Shown here: piece after piece, positions 18,211 to 29,660 of the stretch
Position numbering within the stretch: the stretch's first letter is position 1
How the letters are laid out: the number at the start of each line of letters is the position of its first letter
Position numbers and translations under genes: made by a program
NCBI GenBank assembly: GCA_020634615.1
Contig: JACKBI010000010.1
Coordinates: 1 to 64,000 of the forward strand
Origin: Anaerolineales bacterium
Lineage (GTDB): Bacteria > Chloroflexota > Anaerolineae > JAAEKA01
DNA length: 64,000 bases
Direction: 5' to 3'
Notes under the pieces: model-generated
Seen by the model: the letters and a program-made list of their open reading frames with translations, nothing else
Databases searched by the model: none
What the model was told of the DNA's origin: nothing

Positions 18211-19546
18211 ATGACCAGGATTACTGTCCTCTATTGACCAAGTTGAATAAGCAGCACCAGAGCGCTTCGGTTGCCCAGCCAATTGCCTTGTTGGTCTTAG
18301 TGTTCTTTCTCGCTTCCTGCCAAGTGACTCCATTGGTTCGACAGGATGGAAATCCTGCAGCCAATCCATCCGGGAGTGGTACACTTGACCGGCTGCCGAT
18401 GTTGTTTACTGAACCAGGAACTACAAAATCCTCGACCTTGGTTGCACCCCCAATTTGCCTGCGCAGGATACTCCGCGACCTGACGCTAATTCAACGTTGA
18501 TGGCGCAGCGAGGTGAAGCTATTGCGTTTGTTTCTGAAAGACGTGAGGCTGGGAATCTCGATATTTGGCTGATCGATACTGCAACGAACCTGACAACAGA
18601 AGTCACCTCTGACGAAGCGCAAGATACTCAACCGCGGTGGTCACCCGACGGTCGTTACCTGGCATTTCGTTCTGCGTGGCCAGACTATCACTCGACGATT
18701 CGCATTTATGACTTTGGCACGGGCGAACTAAACGAATTAGACCCAGGTGACCACCCGTATGATTTCGACTGGCTCCGCGATGAACCGGGTTTGGTCTATT
18801 CAAATGGTGATTTCCAGATCCGGTATCTCTATCTTGATGGCAAGACGAGCGACGTGATAATCGAGCGGGGTCGGGCGCCAGTCGTGTCGCCTGATGGCGG
18901 CAAAATCGCGTACATTGCTTCAGGACCTGAGATCACCGGCGAGCGCCTTGCTGTGCTCTCTCGCGGGAGCGAATTGGTTGATTTTGCAATCGACGATCCT
19001 TCCAACTCTGAACGAGGTTATACTCTTGGTAGTTTCGATTGGTCGTTAAGTGGGCAGCGTATAGTGGAGGCACGTCAAGGAAGTCGGATATCAGTTCCCT
19101 TCATCGTTGTTTACGACGCGCAGCTTGAATCGTTGGCCTCACTTCCAATTGGCTACTTCCTTGAGTCGGGTGGATTGGGTTATGGAGCCAACTTGTGCTC
19201 ACCATCGTGGTTAGATGACTCTGGTGGTGTGATCTTCGTGTTTCAATCCGACTATTCCGATGGTTTGTGTGTAGGTCAGATCTACACTGCAGATGGCGAC
19301 TTGCAAGAAATACACAAGTTGGTGGAGGGAGATGACTTTGCATCACTTGCGGTATCACCCGATGGAAACGAGATTGTCGTAAATCGAGGGTATGGAGACG
19401 TTGGATTTGTTGAAAACTCCATTCATTTTTTGGGTGATTCTTCAATTTGGATTATGAACTGTGAAGGCGGAAACCTACGTTTGTTGACCGATGGCCCTGG
19501 CTACGACGGCGAAGCGGCTTGGCGGCCGCTTCCCCACAACTCGTAG
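18211..19546 (+). pseudogene. TolB-like beta-propeller lipoprotein with frameshifts, candidate immunity
   Basis: A good Shine-Dalgarno (GGAGGT, 18195-18200) precedes the ATG at 18211, but that frame stops after eight codons. The next frame (from 18234) encodes a signal sequence with lipobox FFLASC. Near the C5 run at about 18446 it gives way to the frame 18455-19546. That frame carries WD40/PD40-like blades: 'GNLDIWLIDTATN', 'TQPRWSPDGRYLAFRS', 'PVVSPDGGKIAYIAS', 'LAVSPDGNEIVVNRG', 'SSIWIMNCEGGNLRLLTDGPGYDGEAAWRP'. The corrected product would be an about 440-residue TolB-type propeller lipoprotein. It follows the third Rhs toxin and may be its immunity or an associated surface protein. Single-base errors at homopolymers could explain both breaks. 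Confidence 0.6.
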
Positions 19547-19576
19547 AAGCACATGAATCGAGTTCCGAAAGCTCTT

Positions 19577-20473
19577 CGAAGTCAACAACGTAACCTATGA
19601 CGTCCGCGGACGTCTGACACAACAGAACTGGATCGTGCCGGCGCCGGCGGCGGTGCCTTCCGCCTGGACTTCGCCTACAACGCGGCCGACCAGCCGGCGA
19701 CGCTGCGCTACCCCGGTGGAACAGCCGGCCAGCAGGGCGAGCTGGTGACCACTGGCTACAACAACCTGGGCCAGCTGAACTCGGTGAGCGGCAGCGGCGT
19801 GTCATACGTGTCCAGCACGGTCTACAACGCGCGCGGTCAGGTGACCGAACAGCGGCTGGACACCGGCAGCAACGGATTGACCCGGCAGTACGTCTACGAC
19901 CAGAACACCATGCGGCTAACGACGCTGCGGGCCGGCGTGGCCAGCCCGTACACCAACCTGCAAAACCTGAGCTACACCTACGACGCGGTGGGCAATGTGA
20001 CCAGCATTGTCGACGGCGTCAACAGTTCACAGCGCCAGTGCTTCGGCTACGACGCGCTGGACCGGCTGACCAACGCCTTCACCGGCAACAGCGGCTGCAC
20101 TGCCTACACCACCGGCGGCACGGGCCCCTACAACCACACCTACGTCTACGACGCGATCGGCAACCTGACCAGCTACGCCGGCACTTCGTACACCTACGGC
20201 GACGCGGCCCACAAGCACGCCGTGACCGCCGCCTACGGCAACACCTACGCCTACGACGGCAATCCACTCCGCTTCGCTGCGGGACTTTGCGGCAACCAGA
20301 CCACTAGGACCATCGGCGGCGTGGCGTACACCTTCGTCTTCGACTACCAAAACCGCCTGACCGAGGTGAAGCAGGGAACCACCAGCCTCGCAACCTTCCT
20401 CTACGACGCCGATGGTAACCGCGTCAAAGGCACGGTGAGCGGCGTGACGACAAAAGCCGCACGACCGGAATAG
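19577..20473 (+). pseudogene. Rhs YD-repeat core fragment without tip or toxin
   Basis: This segment is a near copy of the main gene's 11800-12650 region. It is open as one frame from 19745 ('NLGQLNSVSGSGVSYVSS...YVYDQNTMRLTTLRAG...'). It has no start signal, and homology ends suddenly at about 20450 ('TVSGVTT' then unrelated 'KAARPE' and stop), before the hyperconserved tip. A 27-base palindromic insertion interrupts 'YDGNGNQ' at 20264. It is probably the stump of a further cassette and marks the right end of the Rhs array. Confidence 0.75.
20264..20290 (+). repeat. 27-base palindromic insertion in Rhs core fragment
   Basis: Sister copies read GACGGCAAT-GGCAACCAG without a gap. Here exactly 27 bases (CCACTCCGCTTCGCTGCGGG and seven more) intervene, keeping the frame. 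It is the reverse complement of the family core seen at 40347-40377. Confidence 0.75.
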
Positions 20474-20489
20474 CCAACGCATGAAATTA

Positions 20490-20544
20490 CGCGAAGATCA
20501 CGAAGCGCGAAGCCGGTCCGGCCTCGCGCTTCGTGATCTTCGCG
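20490..20544. repeat. 55-base near-perfect palindrome at the end of the Rhs array
   Basis: Two 27-base arms with one mismatch flank a single central base (arms begin CGCGAAGATCACGAAGCGCG). It lies 17 bases past the Rhs stump stop and about 35 bases before the alaS promoter, and could act as a terminator without T-run or as a mobile palindrome. Confidence 0.85.
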
Positions 20545-20578
20545 GCTCCGCGGTCCACCGCTGCTCCCCCAACTTCCT

Positions 20579-20607
20579 TTGACATTTGACCTTGTCTGGC
20601 TTACAAT
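20579..20607 (+). promoter_or_regulatory. Promoter of the alaS operon
   Basis: A consensus TTGACA (20579-20584) and TACAAT (20602-20607) are 17 bp apart. The leader of about 110 nt contains a hairpin TGCTGCCC/GGGCAGCA starting about nine bases downstream of the -10 box. Confidence 0.75.
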
Positions 20608-20719
20608 CCCTGTGCTGCCCTGAATGGGCAGCATCTACTTTTGATTCGGACGAGGACCGCGCTGTCTTGCTGAGCAGGACTTCCAGTCCTTAAGATTGAA
20701 CCCAGGAGCCGTATCCGGC

Positions 20720-23437
<2,718 letters not shown>

Positions 23438-23471
23438 CACACCCGGCTCTACCTCAGCCGTTTTGATCTTC

Positions 23472-25160
23472 ATGCAAACCAACGACAGCTACTCGACCAT
23501 TGTCATCGAGACACCCGCCAACACATCTGCGCCCGCTTTGCAGCAGATGCTGCGCCAGCAGGCTGGTCAGCGCGTCATCCTGGTGCTGACGTCGGCCCAA
23601 CGGCGCGCACAGAGCGGCCTTTCATCGCGCTGGCGGGTCGAGACGCGTGACAGCGGCCCATCGTCCGAATTGGGCCTGGTGCATTTCCAGGCGCTGCGAC
23701 GCCAGGCTGACCAGTCCGGCATGGAAGTTGCGGTGGTGACCCGCAACAGCCAGCTGCGGCAACAGGCCGCTGAAGCCGGTCTGCCGGCATTCGGCAGCAT
23801 CGAGGGTGCCCAGAGTCACAACTGGACCGCAGGCAAGTCGCAGCTTGGCGCCGTTCCTCCACCGCCGCCGCGCAGCAAACATGAGAGCGCGGTGGACGTT
23901 CGCTCTGGCCGTTTGCCCTCGCGCTTTCGCCGCGTTCGACTGGCAGACGGCGATACAAAACGGTTGCCGGCGTGGCTGGAAGCGATCTTGCTGCTGGTTG
24001 TTTTGGTTCTGAGTATCGTGGCGGTCACTGGATTGGTGGCGTTTATCGTTCCCGTGGCCACGGTGACGCTGGTGCCGGCTCAGGAGCCGCGCGCCGAGAC
24101 GATCAGCGTCACGGCCCGCACCGACTCGGAAGCGCCCAATTATTCCGACAAAACCTTGCCGGCCAGGCGGATCGGGCAGCGCGTCGAGGTCGAAGGAACG
24201 ATCCCGACTACCGGCTCTGGCACGGCCCCCGAAGGTTTCGCCGAGGGTTCGGTCGTGTTCACCAACCGCAATCCGGTGCCTCAGGAGATACCGCCTGGCA
24301 CCCTGGTGTCAACGTCCACGGGCAGCAACGTCAGCTTCGCGACTCAGACGCCTGCCTCGGTGCCGGGCGGTCGAGGCGCACAGGTCACCGTGCCGATCCG
24401 GGCGGTTGAGCCGGGACCGGCGGGCAATGTGCGTGCTTTTTCGATCAACACCGTTGAGGGGTCGCTGGCCGTCAGCCTGAACGTCATCAACCCGTCGGCA
24501 ACCGGTGGCGGAACGGTCAAAGAGGTCGCCGTGGTCGAACAGGCTGACAAGGAAAAGCTGCGGGCCGAGCTTGAGCAGCAGGCCAAGCAGAAGGCCTACC
24601 TCGCGCTGGGTGAATTGCTCAACGAGGGTGAGTTCGTGCCGCCGGAAACGGTCGGCACGCTGGTCGTCGATGAGACCTACGACCGCTTTACCGACGAAGC
24701 AGCCGACGAATTGACTTTGCGCCTGCGGCTGCTGGCTACTGCACTGGCGGTCGATGGCGGCGCAGCCGACGAAATGGCCGCCCGCGCGCTGGGCGAAGCC
24801 ATCCCGCGCCGCAGCCAGTTGCTGGCCGATTCGATCACTACCAGCTATGGATCGACCTCGCTCATCGAGGACGGCGACGCGCTGGCGATTCCGTTCGATG
24901 TGACCGCCAGCGGTGTCGTGGTGTTGGATGTCGATCCGGCCGCTGTCCGTGCGTCGATCCGCGGCATGTCGCCGGCCGAGGCTGTGGCAGTGTTGCAGGA
25001 GAAGTGGCGGCTGCAATCGTCGCCGGAGCTAAGCCTGGGTCCGGATTGGTTGCTGCCGGTCTTGCAGCGCTTCGATTTCGAATGGCTGCCGATCCGCGTG
25101 TTTGATCGCGTTCCCTGGTTGCCGTTCCGCACCCATGTCAACGTGCGCTTCCAGGGTTGA
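23472..25160 (+). CDS. Baseplate J/gp47-like membrane protein
   Basis: This 562-residue protein (from the ATG after ATCTTC) has an N-terminal cytoplasmic domain, with one transmembrane helix at about residues 175-200 (WLEAILLLVVLVLSIVAVTGLVAF split). A large outer region follows containing 'GTLVSTSTGSNVSFATQT...GAQVTVPIRAVEPGPAGNV', the beta motif of baseplate J/gp47-like domains. A coiled stretch (about 355-385) and a further alpha/beta domain follow. Despite the name, there are no other phage genes nearby. In Chloroflexota such proteins appear as standalone envelope proteins. It sits between alaS and ruvX in the same direction. The function is unknown; a role at the cell envelope is inferred from topology. 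Confidence 0.65.
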   Translation: MQTNDSYSTIVIETPANTSAPALQQMLRQQAGQRVILVLTSAQRRAQSGLSSRWRVETRDSGPSSELGLVHFQALRRQADQSGMEVAVVTRNSQLRQQAAEAGLPAFGSIEGAQSHNWTAGKSQLGAVPPPPPRSKHESAVDVRSGRLPSRFRRVRLADGDTKRLPAWLEAILLLVVLVLSIVAVTGLVAFIVPVATVTLVPAQEPRAETISVTARTDSEAPNYSDKTLPARRIGQRVEVEGTIPTTGSGTAPEGFAEGSVVFTNRNPVPQEIPPGTLVSTSTGSNVSFATQTPASVPGGRGAQVTVPIRAVEPGPAGNVRAFSINTVEGSLAVSLNVINPSATGGGTVKEVAVVEQADKEKLRAELEQQAKQKAYLALGELLNEGEFVPPETVGTLVVDETYDRFTDEAADELTLRLRLLATALAVDGGAADEMAARALGEAIPRRSQLLADSITTSYGSTSLIEDGDALAIPFDVTASGVVVLDVDPAAVRASIRGMSPAEAVAVLQEKWRLQSSPELSLGPDWLLPVLQRFDFEWLPIRVFDRVPWLPFRTHVNVRFQG

Positions 25161-25166
25161 CGTGCT

Positions 25167-25237
25167 GTAGGGCATGAACGACGGCGCAACAGGTAGCCCG
25201 ATGTGCGTAATTGACTCGCCGTCGTTCATGCCCCTAC
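25167..25237. repeat. Inverted repeat spanning the junction before ruvX
   Basis: The left arm 25167-25186 (GTAGGGCATGAACGACGGCG) and right arm 25217-25237 are inverted copies, with one extra G on the right, separated by 30 bases. The right arm lies just before the ruvX start, so the hairpin could affect ruvX expression or be a mobile palindrome. Confidence 0.75.
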
Positions 25238-25245
25238 GAGTCATT

Positions 25246-25692
25246 ATGCAAAACCAGTTTCCTGTTGAAGGCCGCCTGATGGCGCTGGATGTCGGCGACC
25301 GGCGCGTCGGAGTCGCCGTGTGCGATGACATGCAACTGCTCGCGACACCGGTCACCGTGCTGACACGCCGGTCACGCAGCGAGGATGCCGGGCGCCTGGG
25401 CAACATCGCCCGCGAGCGCTCGGTGGTCGGGCTGGTTGTCGGGCTGCCGCTGCACGCCGACGGCAGTGAAAGCACGCAGGCCCGACTGGCGGCGCGCTAC
25501 GGTCACCGGATCGGCAACGATCTCGATCTGCCGGTCGTGCTGTGGAACGAGCACGGATCGACCCAGGAAGCGGCGGCGAGATTGGAACAGGCCGGACGGC
25601 GCGGCACGTCGCCAGGTCTGGACGCCGAAGCGGCGGCTGTGATCCTGCAGGATTATCTGGACGCGCAGCGGGCCGAAGCCGTGCGGGTCTGA
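25246..25692 (+). CDS. ruvX: Holliday junction resolvase-like RuvX/YqgF
   Basis: This 148-residue RNase H-fold protein has 'LMALDVGDRRVGVAVCDD' near the N-terminus (catalytic Asp), 'VVGLPLHADGSES' in the middle and 'VVLWNEHGSTQEAAARL' and 'DAEAAAVILQDYLDA' at the end (Glu and Asp of the metal site). The family processes 16S rRNA 5' ends and is named for a resolvase fold. The ATG at 25246 starts the conserved domain; an earlier in-frame start within the inverted repeat is unlikely. The position between alaS and mltG agrees with the usual neighbourhood. Confidence 0.9.
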   Translation: MQNQFPVEGRLMALDVGDRRVGVAVCDDMQLLATPVTVLTRRSRSEDAGRLGNIARERSVVGLVVGLPLHADGSESTQARLAARYGHRIGNDLDLPVVLWNEHGSTQEAAARLEQAGRRGTSPGLDAEAAAVILQDYLDAQRAEAVRV

Positions 25693-25800
25693 GACGACCA
25701 TGCGCTGCTACAGCCGGTCTTCGCGCAGCACCCTGAGGTCCTCCGAAGGGCTGACCGTGCCGCCCTGTGTTCGAGCGTATTTCCGAACTGGCAAACTTTC

Positions 25801-27156
25801 ATGACGACACCGACCAAGAACCGTTTCAACCAACGTACTGTCGGCGCACCGCCCGAGAAGGCGCGCTGGAATCGGCGCGCCCGCCGGCCGCTCTACGCCG
25901 GTGAAAAACCGGATCCGGCGGGCCAGCAACGGCTGCCCTGGTACCTCAAGTTTTTGGACCTGCGCATCTACCTGCGCCTCGGCATTATGGTCGTGGCAAT
26001 TGGCGCGGTGGTGTTGATGGGCGTTATCGCGCGCCAGCATCTCACCCAGCAGTGGGACGCGCGCACGGTGGCAGTCGAAGGAATGGTTCGTCCCGGCCAG
26101 ACGGCAGCCGAGTCGTTGAGTTTGGACAACCTGGAGGACACGCTGATCGGGCTCTACCTGCGGATGCAGCAGCCGCTGTTGGCAGCCGCGCCCGGCGAAA
26201 GCGACCGGCCGGTGCCGTTCACCATCGAGTCGGGTGAGCTTGCCCGCAGCGTCGCCGACCGGTTGGCCGAGGCCGGACTGATCTCAGATCCGGCGCTGTT
26301 CAGCCTTTACATGCGCTACAACGGGCTCGATCAGGGCATCGAAGCTGGCGACTTCGAGTTGGCCTATAACATGAGCATGCCGGAGATCGCCCAGGCCTTG
26401 CAGAACGCCATTGTGCGCGAGGTGAACGTGACAATACCCGAGGGGTGGCGTGCCGAGCAGGTGGCCGAACTGCTGGATGAACAGGGCATCCTCGACAGCG
26501 ACAGCTTTATGGCTGCCGTGCGGGTCGGCGATCCGGTGGCGCTTGGGCTGGGCCAGTACGCGTTCCTGGCTGGACGCACCGGCAAGCCGTCGCTGGAGGG
26601 TTATCTGTTCCCGGACACCTATCGCTTGCCTGCTCGCGCCAGTTCGGGCGAGGTGCTGGCCGCGATGCTGAACAATTTCGATGAGAAGGTCGGCCCCGGT
26701 ATCCGCGCTGCTGCTGCCGACTCGGGCATGAGCCTGCAGGACGCCGTAACGCTGGCTTCCATCGTCGAGCGCGAGGCGGTGCAGGCCGATGAGCGTCCCC
26801 TCATTGCCAGCGTCTATCGCAACCGCCTGGCCAACGCCTGCCCGGATGTGGGCGGCCCGTACCTGCAGGCCGACCCGACTGTCCAGTATGCCCGCGGACG
26901 GCCCGGCGACTGGTGGTGGAAGCCGCAATCCATCGAAGAATACGCCTTCGTCCAGGATCCATACAACACTTACCTCAATCCAGGATTGCCACCGGGACCA
27001 ATCGCCAGCCCCGGCCTTTCGGCATTGGAAGCAGCCGTCAATCCGGCCGAGACCGCGTATTGTTTCTTCGTAGCGACTGGCGAGGATGGCCGCCATGTGT
27101 TCGCGCGTACCCTGGCTGAACACGAGGCCAATGTTGCCATCTACGGCGGCCAGTAG
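25801..27156 (+). CDS. mltG: Endolytic transglycosylase MltG
   Basis: This 451-residue membrane-anchored YceG-like lytic transglycosylase cuts nascent peptidoglycan strands to set glycan length. It has a cytoplasmic N-terminus and one helix at about residues 58-80. A LysM-like region is followed by the catalytic domain, with 'LEGYLFPDTYRLP', 'ASIVEREAVQADERPLIASVYRNRL' (catalytic Glu in VERE) and 'LQADPTVQYA'. 'YNTYLNPGLPPGPIASPGLSALEAA' and 'CFFVATGEDGRHVFARTLAEH' complete it. It is the last core gene of the alaS run. The 108-base gap before it contains a small CCCTGAGGTCCTCCGAAGGG-like hairpin. Confidence 0.92.
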   Translation: MTTPTKNRFNQRTVGAPPEKARWNRRARRPLYAGEKPDPAGQQRLPWYLKFLDLRIYLRLGIMVVAIGAVVLMGVIARQHLTQQWDARTVAVEGMVRPGQTAAESLSLDNLEDTLIGLYLRMQQPLLAAAPGESDRPVPFTIESGELARSVADRLAEAGLISDPALFSLYMRYNGLDQGIEAGDFELAYNMSMPEIAQALQNAIVREVNVTIPEGWRAEQVAELLDEQGILDSDSFMAAVRVGDPVALGLGQYAFLAGRTGKPSLEGYLFPDTYRLPARASSGEVLAAMLNNFDEKVGPGIRAAAADSGMSLQDAVTLASIVEREAVQADERPLIASVYRNRLANACPDVGGPYLQADPTVQYARGRPGDWWWKPQSIEEYAFVQDPYNTYLNPGLPPGPIASPGLSALEAAVNPAETAYCFFVATGEDGRHVFARTLAEHEANVAIYGGQ

Positions 27157-27227
27157 CCCCGCCTCGATCGTTTCTGTCATCCAATCGTAAACTGCCACGA
27201 TCCCCACGTGTGCTACACTACACGGAA

Positions 27228-28283
27228 ATGAAACCGCTTTCAGTGCGCTGGCTGGCTGGACTGCTGCTTCTCGCAGTTGCCATCAGCGGCTGCTATGGCA
27301 GTACCCGGCCGGTTGTCAAGATCGGTTTGATTGCGCCATTCGAGGAATTGTACCGCGACGACGGCTACGAGGTGCTCAATGCCGTCAGGCTTGCTGTCAA
27401 TCAGCGCAATCTGGCTGGCGGTGTGGCCGGTCGCGACGTAGCGCTGGTAGCACTCAACGACAACGGCCGGCCCGACGAGGCACGACGCCAGGCGGCCAAC
27501 ATGGCGATCGATGGCGACGTTCTCGGCGTCATTGGCCCGGTCAAGGCGGGCAGCGTTTCGGCAGGTCAGGCGCTCAGCCAGCGCGAGACGCCCTGGATCG
27601 CTTTGACCGAGCTGCAGCCCGCCGAGCTTGCAGGCGGTTTCAGTCTGGCGTTGACGCCGGAAACATTGGTTCGAACTGCCATCGATGACCTGCTGACGCA
27701 ACCCGGCGTCAGCTCGGCGCTGCTGCTCAGCGACTGGCCGGAAGCACAGACCGCCGATGCCGCGGACAGCGTGCGCAGTTTGCCGCTGGCGTCGGCGGAA
27801 TCGGTGACGACGAAACCCGGTGAAGGTGTGGTGTGGCTCGGCGATTCGGCGCAGGGCGCGCGGCTGGCGATGGACCTCGGATCGACGGTGGTCCTGGTTG
27901 GCGGCTCTGAAGTTGGGTCGCATATGTTTGCCGGACGCGCAGGAAGCGACGCTGCCAAGGCTATGTGGCTGAGCGCAGCACCCGGTATTGACCAGATGCC
28001 AACCGGTTTTGTCGAGGCGTATCGATCGCTGGCTGGCGCTGCTCCCGGGCCGCAGGCTGTTCTGGCCTATGACGCCGCCAATCTGTTGCTCGATGCAATC
28101 GAGCTGGCGGCTGCCAACGGCGCTGCGCCGGATCGTTCCGCTGTGCAGCAAGCTCTATTGAAGTTGGGTAACGACGGCTGGCATGGCTCCGTTGACACGG
28201 TACGTTGGGTTCCGGGTTGTGATATCGCCGCCGGCTGCGGTCGCTTATCGGATGGAGCGGTTTACCTGCACGCTGTCAAGTAG
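27228..28283 (+). CDS. Substrate-binding lipoprotein of LivJ type
   Basis: This is an about 351-residue periplasmic-binding-protein fold of the branched-chain amino acid/Leu-Ile-Val class. The signal peptide with lipobox AISGC is near residue 23. 'KIGLIAPFEELYRDDGYEVLNAVRLAVNQRN', 'GGVAGRDVALVALNDNGRPDEARRQAANM' and 'VLGVIGPVKAGSVSAGQ' follow the family pattern. 'YRSLAGAAPGPQAVLAYDAANLLLDAIELA' closes the fold. No permease or ATPase genes lie nearby, so it is an orphan binding protein, perhaps a sensor or scaffold. The ATG at 27228 is chosen because the signal peptide starts there; an in-frame upstream codon at 27210 adds nothing. Confidence 0.85.
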   Translation: MKPLSVRWLAGLLLLAVAISGCYGSTRPVVKIGLIAPFEELYRDDGYEVLNAVRLAVNQRNLAGGVAGRDVALVALNDNGRPDEARRQAANMAIDGDVLGVIGPVKAGSVSAGQALSQRETPWIALTELQPAELAGGFSLALTPETLVRTAIDDLLTQPGVSSALLLSDWPEAQTADAADSVRSLPLASAESVTTKPGEGVVWLGDSAQGARLAMDLGSTVVLVGGSEVGSHMFAGRAGSDAAKAMWLSAAPGIDQMPTGFVEAYRSLAGAAPGPQAVLAYDAANLLLDAIELAAANGAAPDRSAVQQALLKLGNDGWHGSVDTVRWVPGCDIAAGCGRLSDGAVYLHAVK

Positions 28284-28304
28284 CGGTGCGGGGAAAGGAG
28301 TACC

Positions 28305-29501
28305 ATGAAGGTACTTGTAGTAAGTTGGGAGTATCCGCCGTTTATCCATGGCGGGTTGGGACAGCATGTGAAGGAGCTCCTGCCGGCTCTCCTGGCGACA
28401 GATCCGCTGCTTGAACTGCACGTGGTCGCCCCTGCGTTTGAACAGCCAGATTCCATTGATAGTTACGGGAGGACAACTGTTCACTGGGTCTCAGTTTCCC
28501 AGCCCCATGCGCATTCGTATTTCGAGGATGTCGCACACGCCAATATTCCACTGGCTGCGACTGCTCGCAGCGTTGCGGAAACCTATGGACCGTTTGACGT
28601 GTTGCACGTCCACGATTGGTTGGCCAGTTGGGCCGCGTTCACCGTCCAGGATTTGCACGGCACGCCCCTGGTGGCCACGGTTCATGCAACGGAGCGGGGT
28701 CGCTATCGTGGCCAGATCCACAGTCACATGTCGGTGGAAATCGATCGCGCCGAAGCAGAGCTTTGCCGGCGCGCGGATCAAATCATTGTGTGTAGCAGCG
28801 CAATGATGCACGAGCTCGAACGCTATTTTGGCGTGGGCCCGGCCAAAATCACCGTGATCCCCAACGGCATCGACGGCAGTCGTTTCGTCCCGCTGCGCGC
28901 CGCCGATCTCACAGAGTTCCGCGCGCGCTATGCCCAGCCGCACGAACAGATCGTGTTCAACGTCGGACGGCTCGTGTACGAAAAGGGTGCAGATTTGCTG
29001 ATCGAGGCAGTTCCGGCTGTCTTGCGGGAGGCGCCCGATACGAAGTTTGTGATTGCCGGCAAGGGACCGCTGCTACACCGGCTGGAGCGACGCGTGGCTG
29101 AACTGCAAGTCGAATCATGTGTAACGCTGGCCGGGTTTCTGGACGACGACGACCGGGACAGGCTGTATGTCGTCGCCGATTGCAGCGTCTTCCCCAGCCG
29201 CTACGAGCCATTTGGCATTGTCGCCCTGGAGTCGATGGCTGCCGGTACGCCGGTGATTGTCACCGATGTGGGTGGGTTGGGATCTGTGGTGCTGCAGGGC
29301 AAGACCGGGCTGAAAGCAGCGCCGGAAAATGTGGCTGACCTGGCCGAAAAGCTGACGCAAGTGCTTGTGGATCACACGCAAGCTACGCTTCTGGCCGACA
29401 ATGCGCTGGGGCAAGTCGAAGAGTGCTTTTCGTGGCAGGTGATCGCCGCGCTGACCTTGCGCGTCTATGCCAGTGCCATTGCTGCGGCGGAGCCGCCGTA
29501 G
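28305..29501 (+). CDS. GT4-family glycosyltransferase
   Basis: This 398-residue GT-B enzyme has N-terminal 'SWEYPPFIHGGLGQHVKELLPAL' (nucleotide-sugar-fold glycine loop) and 'VLHVHDWLASWAAF'. The C-terminal domain has 'NVGRLVYEKGADLLIEAV' and 'VFPSRYEPFGIVALESMAAGTPVIVTDVGGL', where the E-x7-E pair marks retaining GT4 transferases. The opening resembles archaeal/bacterial glycogen synthase-like GT4 enzymes, so an alpha-glucan or other polysaccharide product is possible. Substrate specificity cannot be read. GGAAAGGAG lies just before the ATG, and the gene ends at a strong terminator. Confidence 0.88.
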   Translation: MKVLVVSWEYPPFIHGGLGQHVKELLPALLATDPLLELHVVAPAFEQPDSIDSYGRTTVHWVSVSQPHAHSYFEDVAHANIPLAATARSVAETYGPFDVLHVHDWLASWAAFTVQDLHGTPLVATVHATERGRYRGQIHSHMSVEIDRAEAELCRRADQIIVCSSAMMHELERYFGVGPAKITVIPNGIDGSRFVPLRAADLTEFRARYAQPHEQIVFNVGRLVYEKGADLLIEAVPAVLREAPDTKFVIAGKGPLLHRLERRVAELQVESCVTLAGFLDDDDRDRLYVVADCSVFPSRYEPFGIVALESMAAGTPVIVTDVGGLGSVVLQGKTGLKAAPENVADLAEKLTQVLVDHTQATLLADNALGQVEECFSWQVIAALTLRVYASAIAAAEPP

Positions 29502-29529
29502 CGGGGCAGGGTATTCCCCGTTCAGTAAA

Positions 29530-29565
29530 AAAACCGTGTGGAGCCCATCGGCTCCACACGGTTTT
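29530..29565. terminator. Strong bidirectional terminator
   Basis: A 16-bp perfect stem (AAAACCGTGTGGAGCC / GGCTCCACACGGTTTT) with loop CATC has A and T runs on the two sides. It separates the convergent glycosyltransferase and lipoprotein genes. Confidence 0.92.
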
Positions 29566-29609
29566 TGGTTGCAGACGTGTTGAGTAGCTGAAAGACTGCT
29601 TTGCAGCTT

Positions 29610-29637
29610 GGGCCGGTCTACCGACCGTGCCTACACC
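29610..29637. repeat. 28-base interspersed repeat, copy 1
   Basis: GGGCCGGTCTACCGACCGTG and the eight bases after it match 42587-42614 at 25 of 28 positions. GGTC/GACC inside forms a small palindrome. Both copies sit just past a terminator between convergent genes. Confidence 0.7.
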
Positions 29638-29660
29638 GGTGCCAGCAATGAGCCTAGAAC

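Noticed and set aside
23472..25160. Prophage tail module
   Set aside because: Only one baseplate-J-like domain is present, joined to a membrane helix and embedded among housekeeping genes; no other phage genes.
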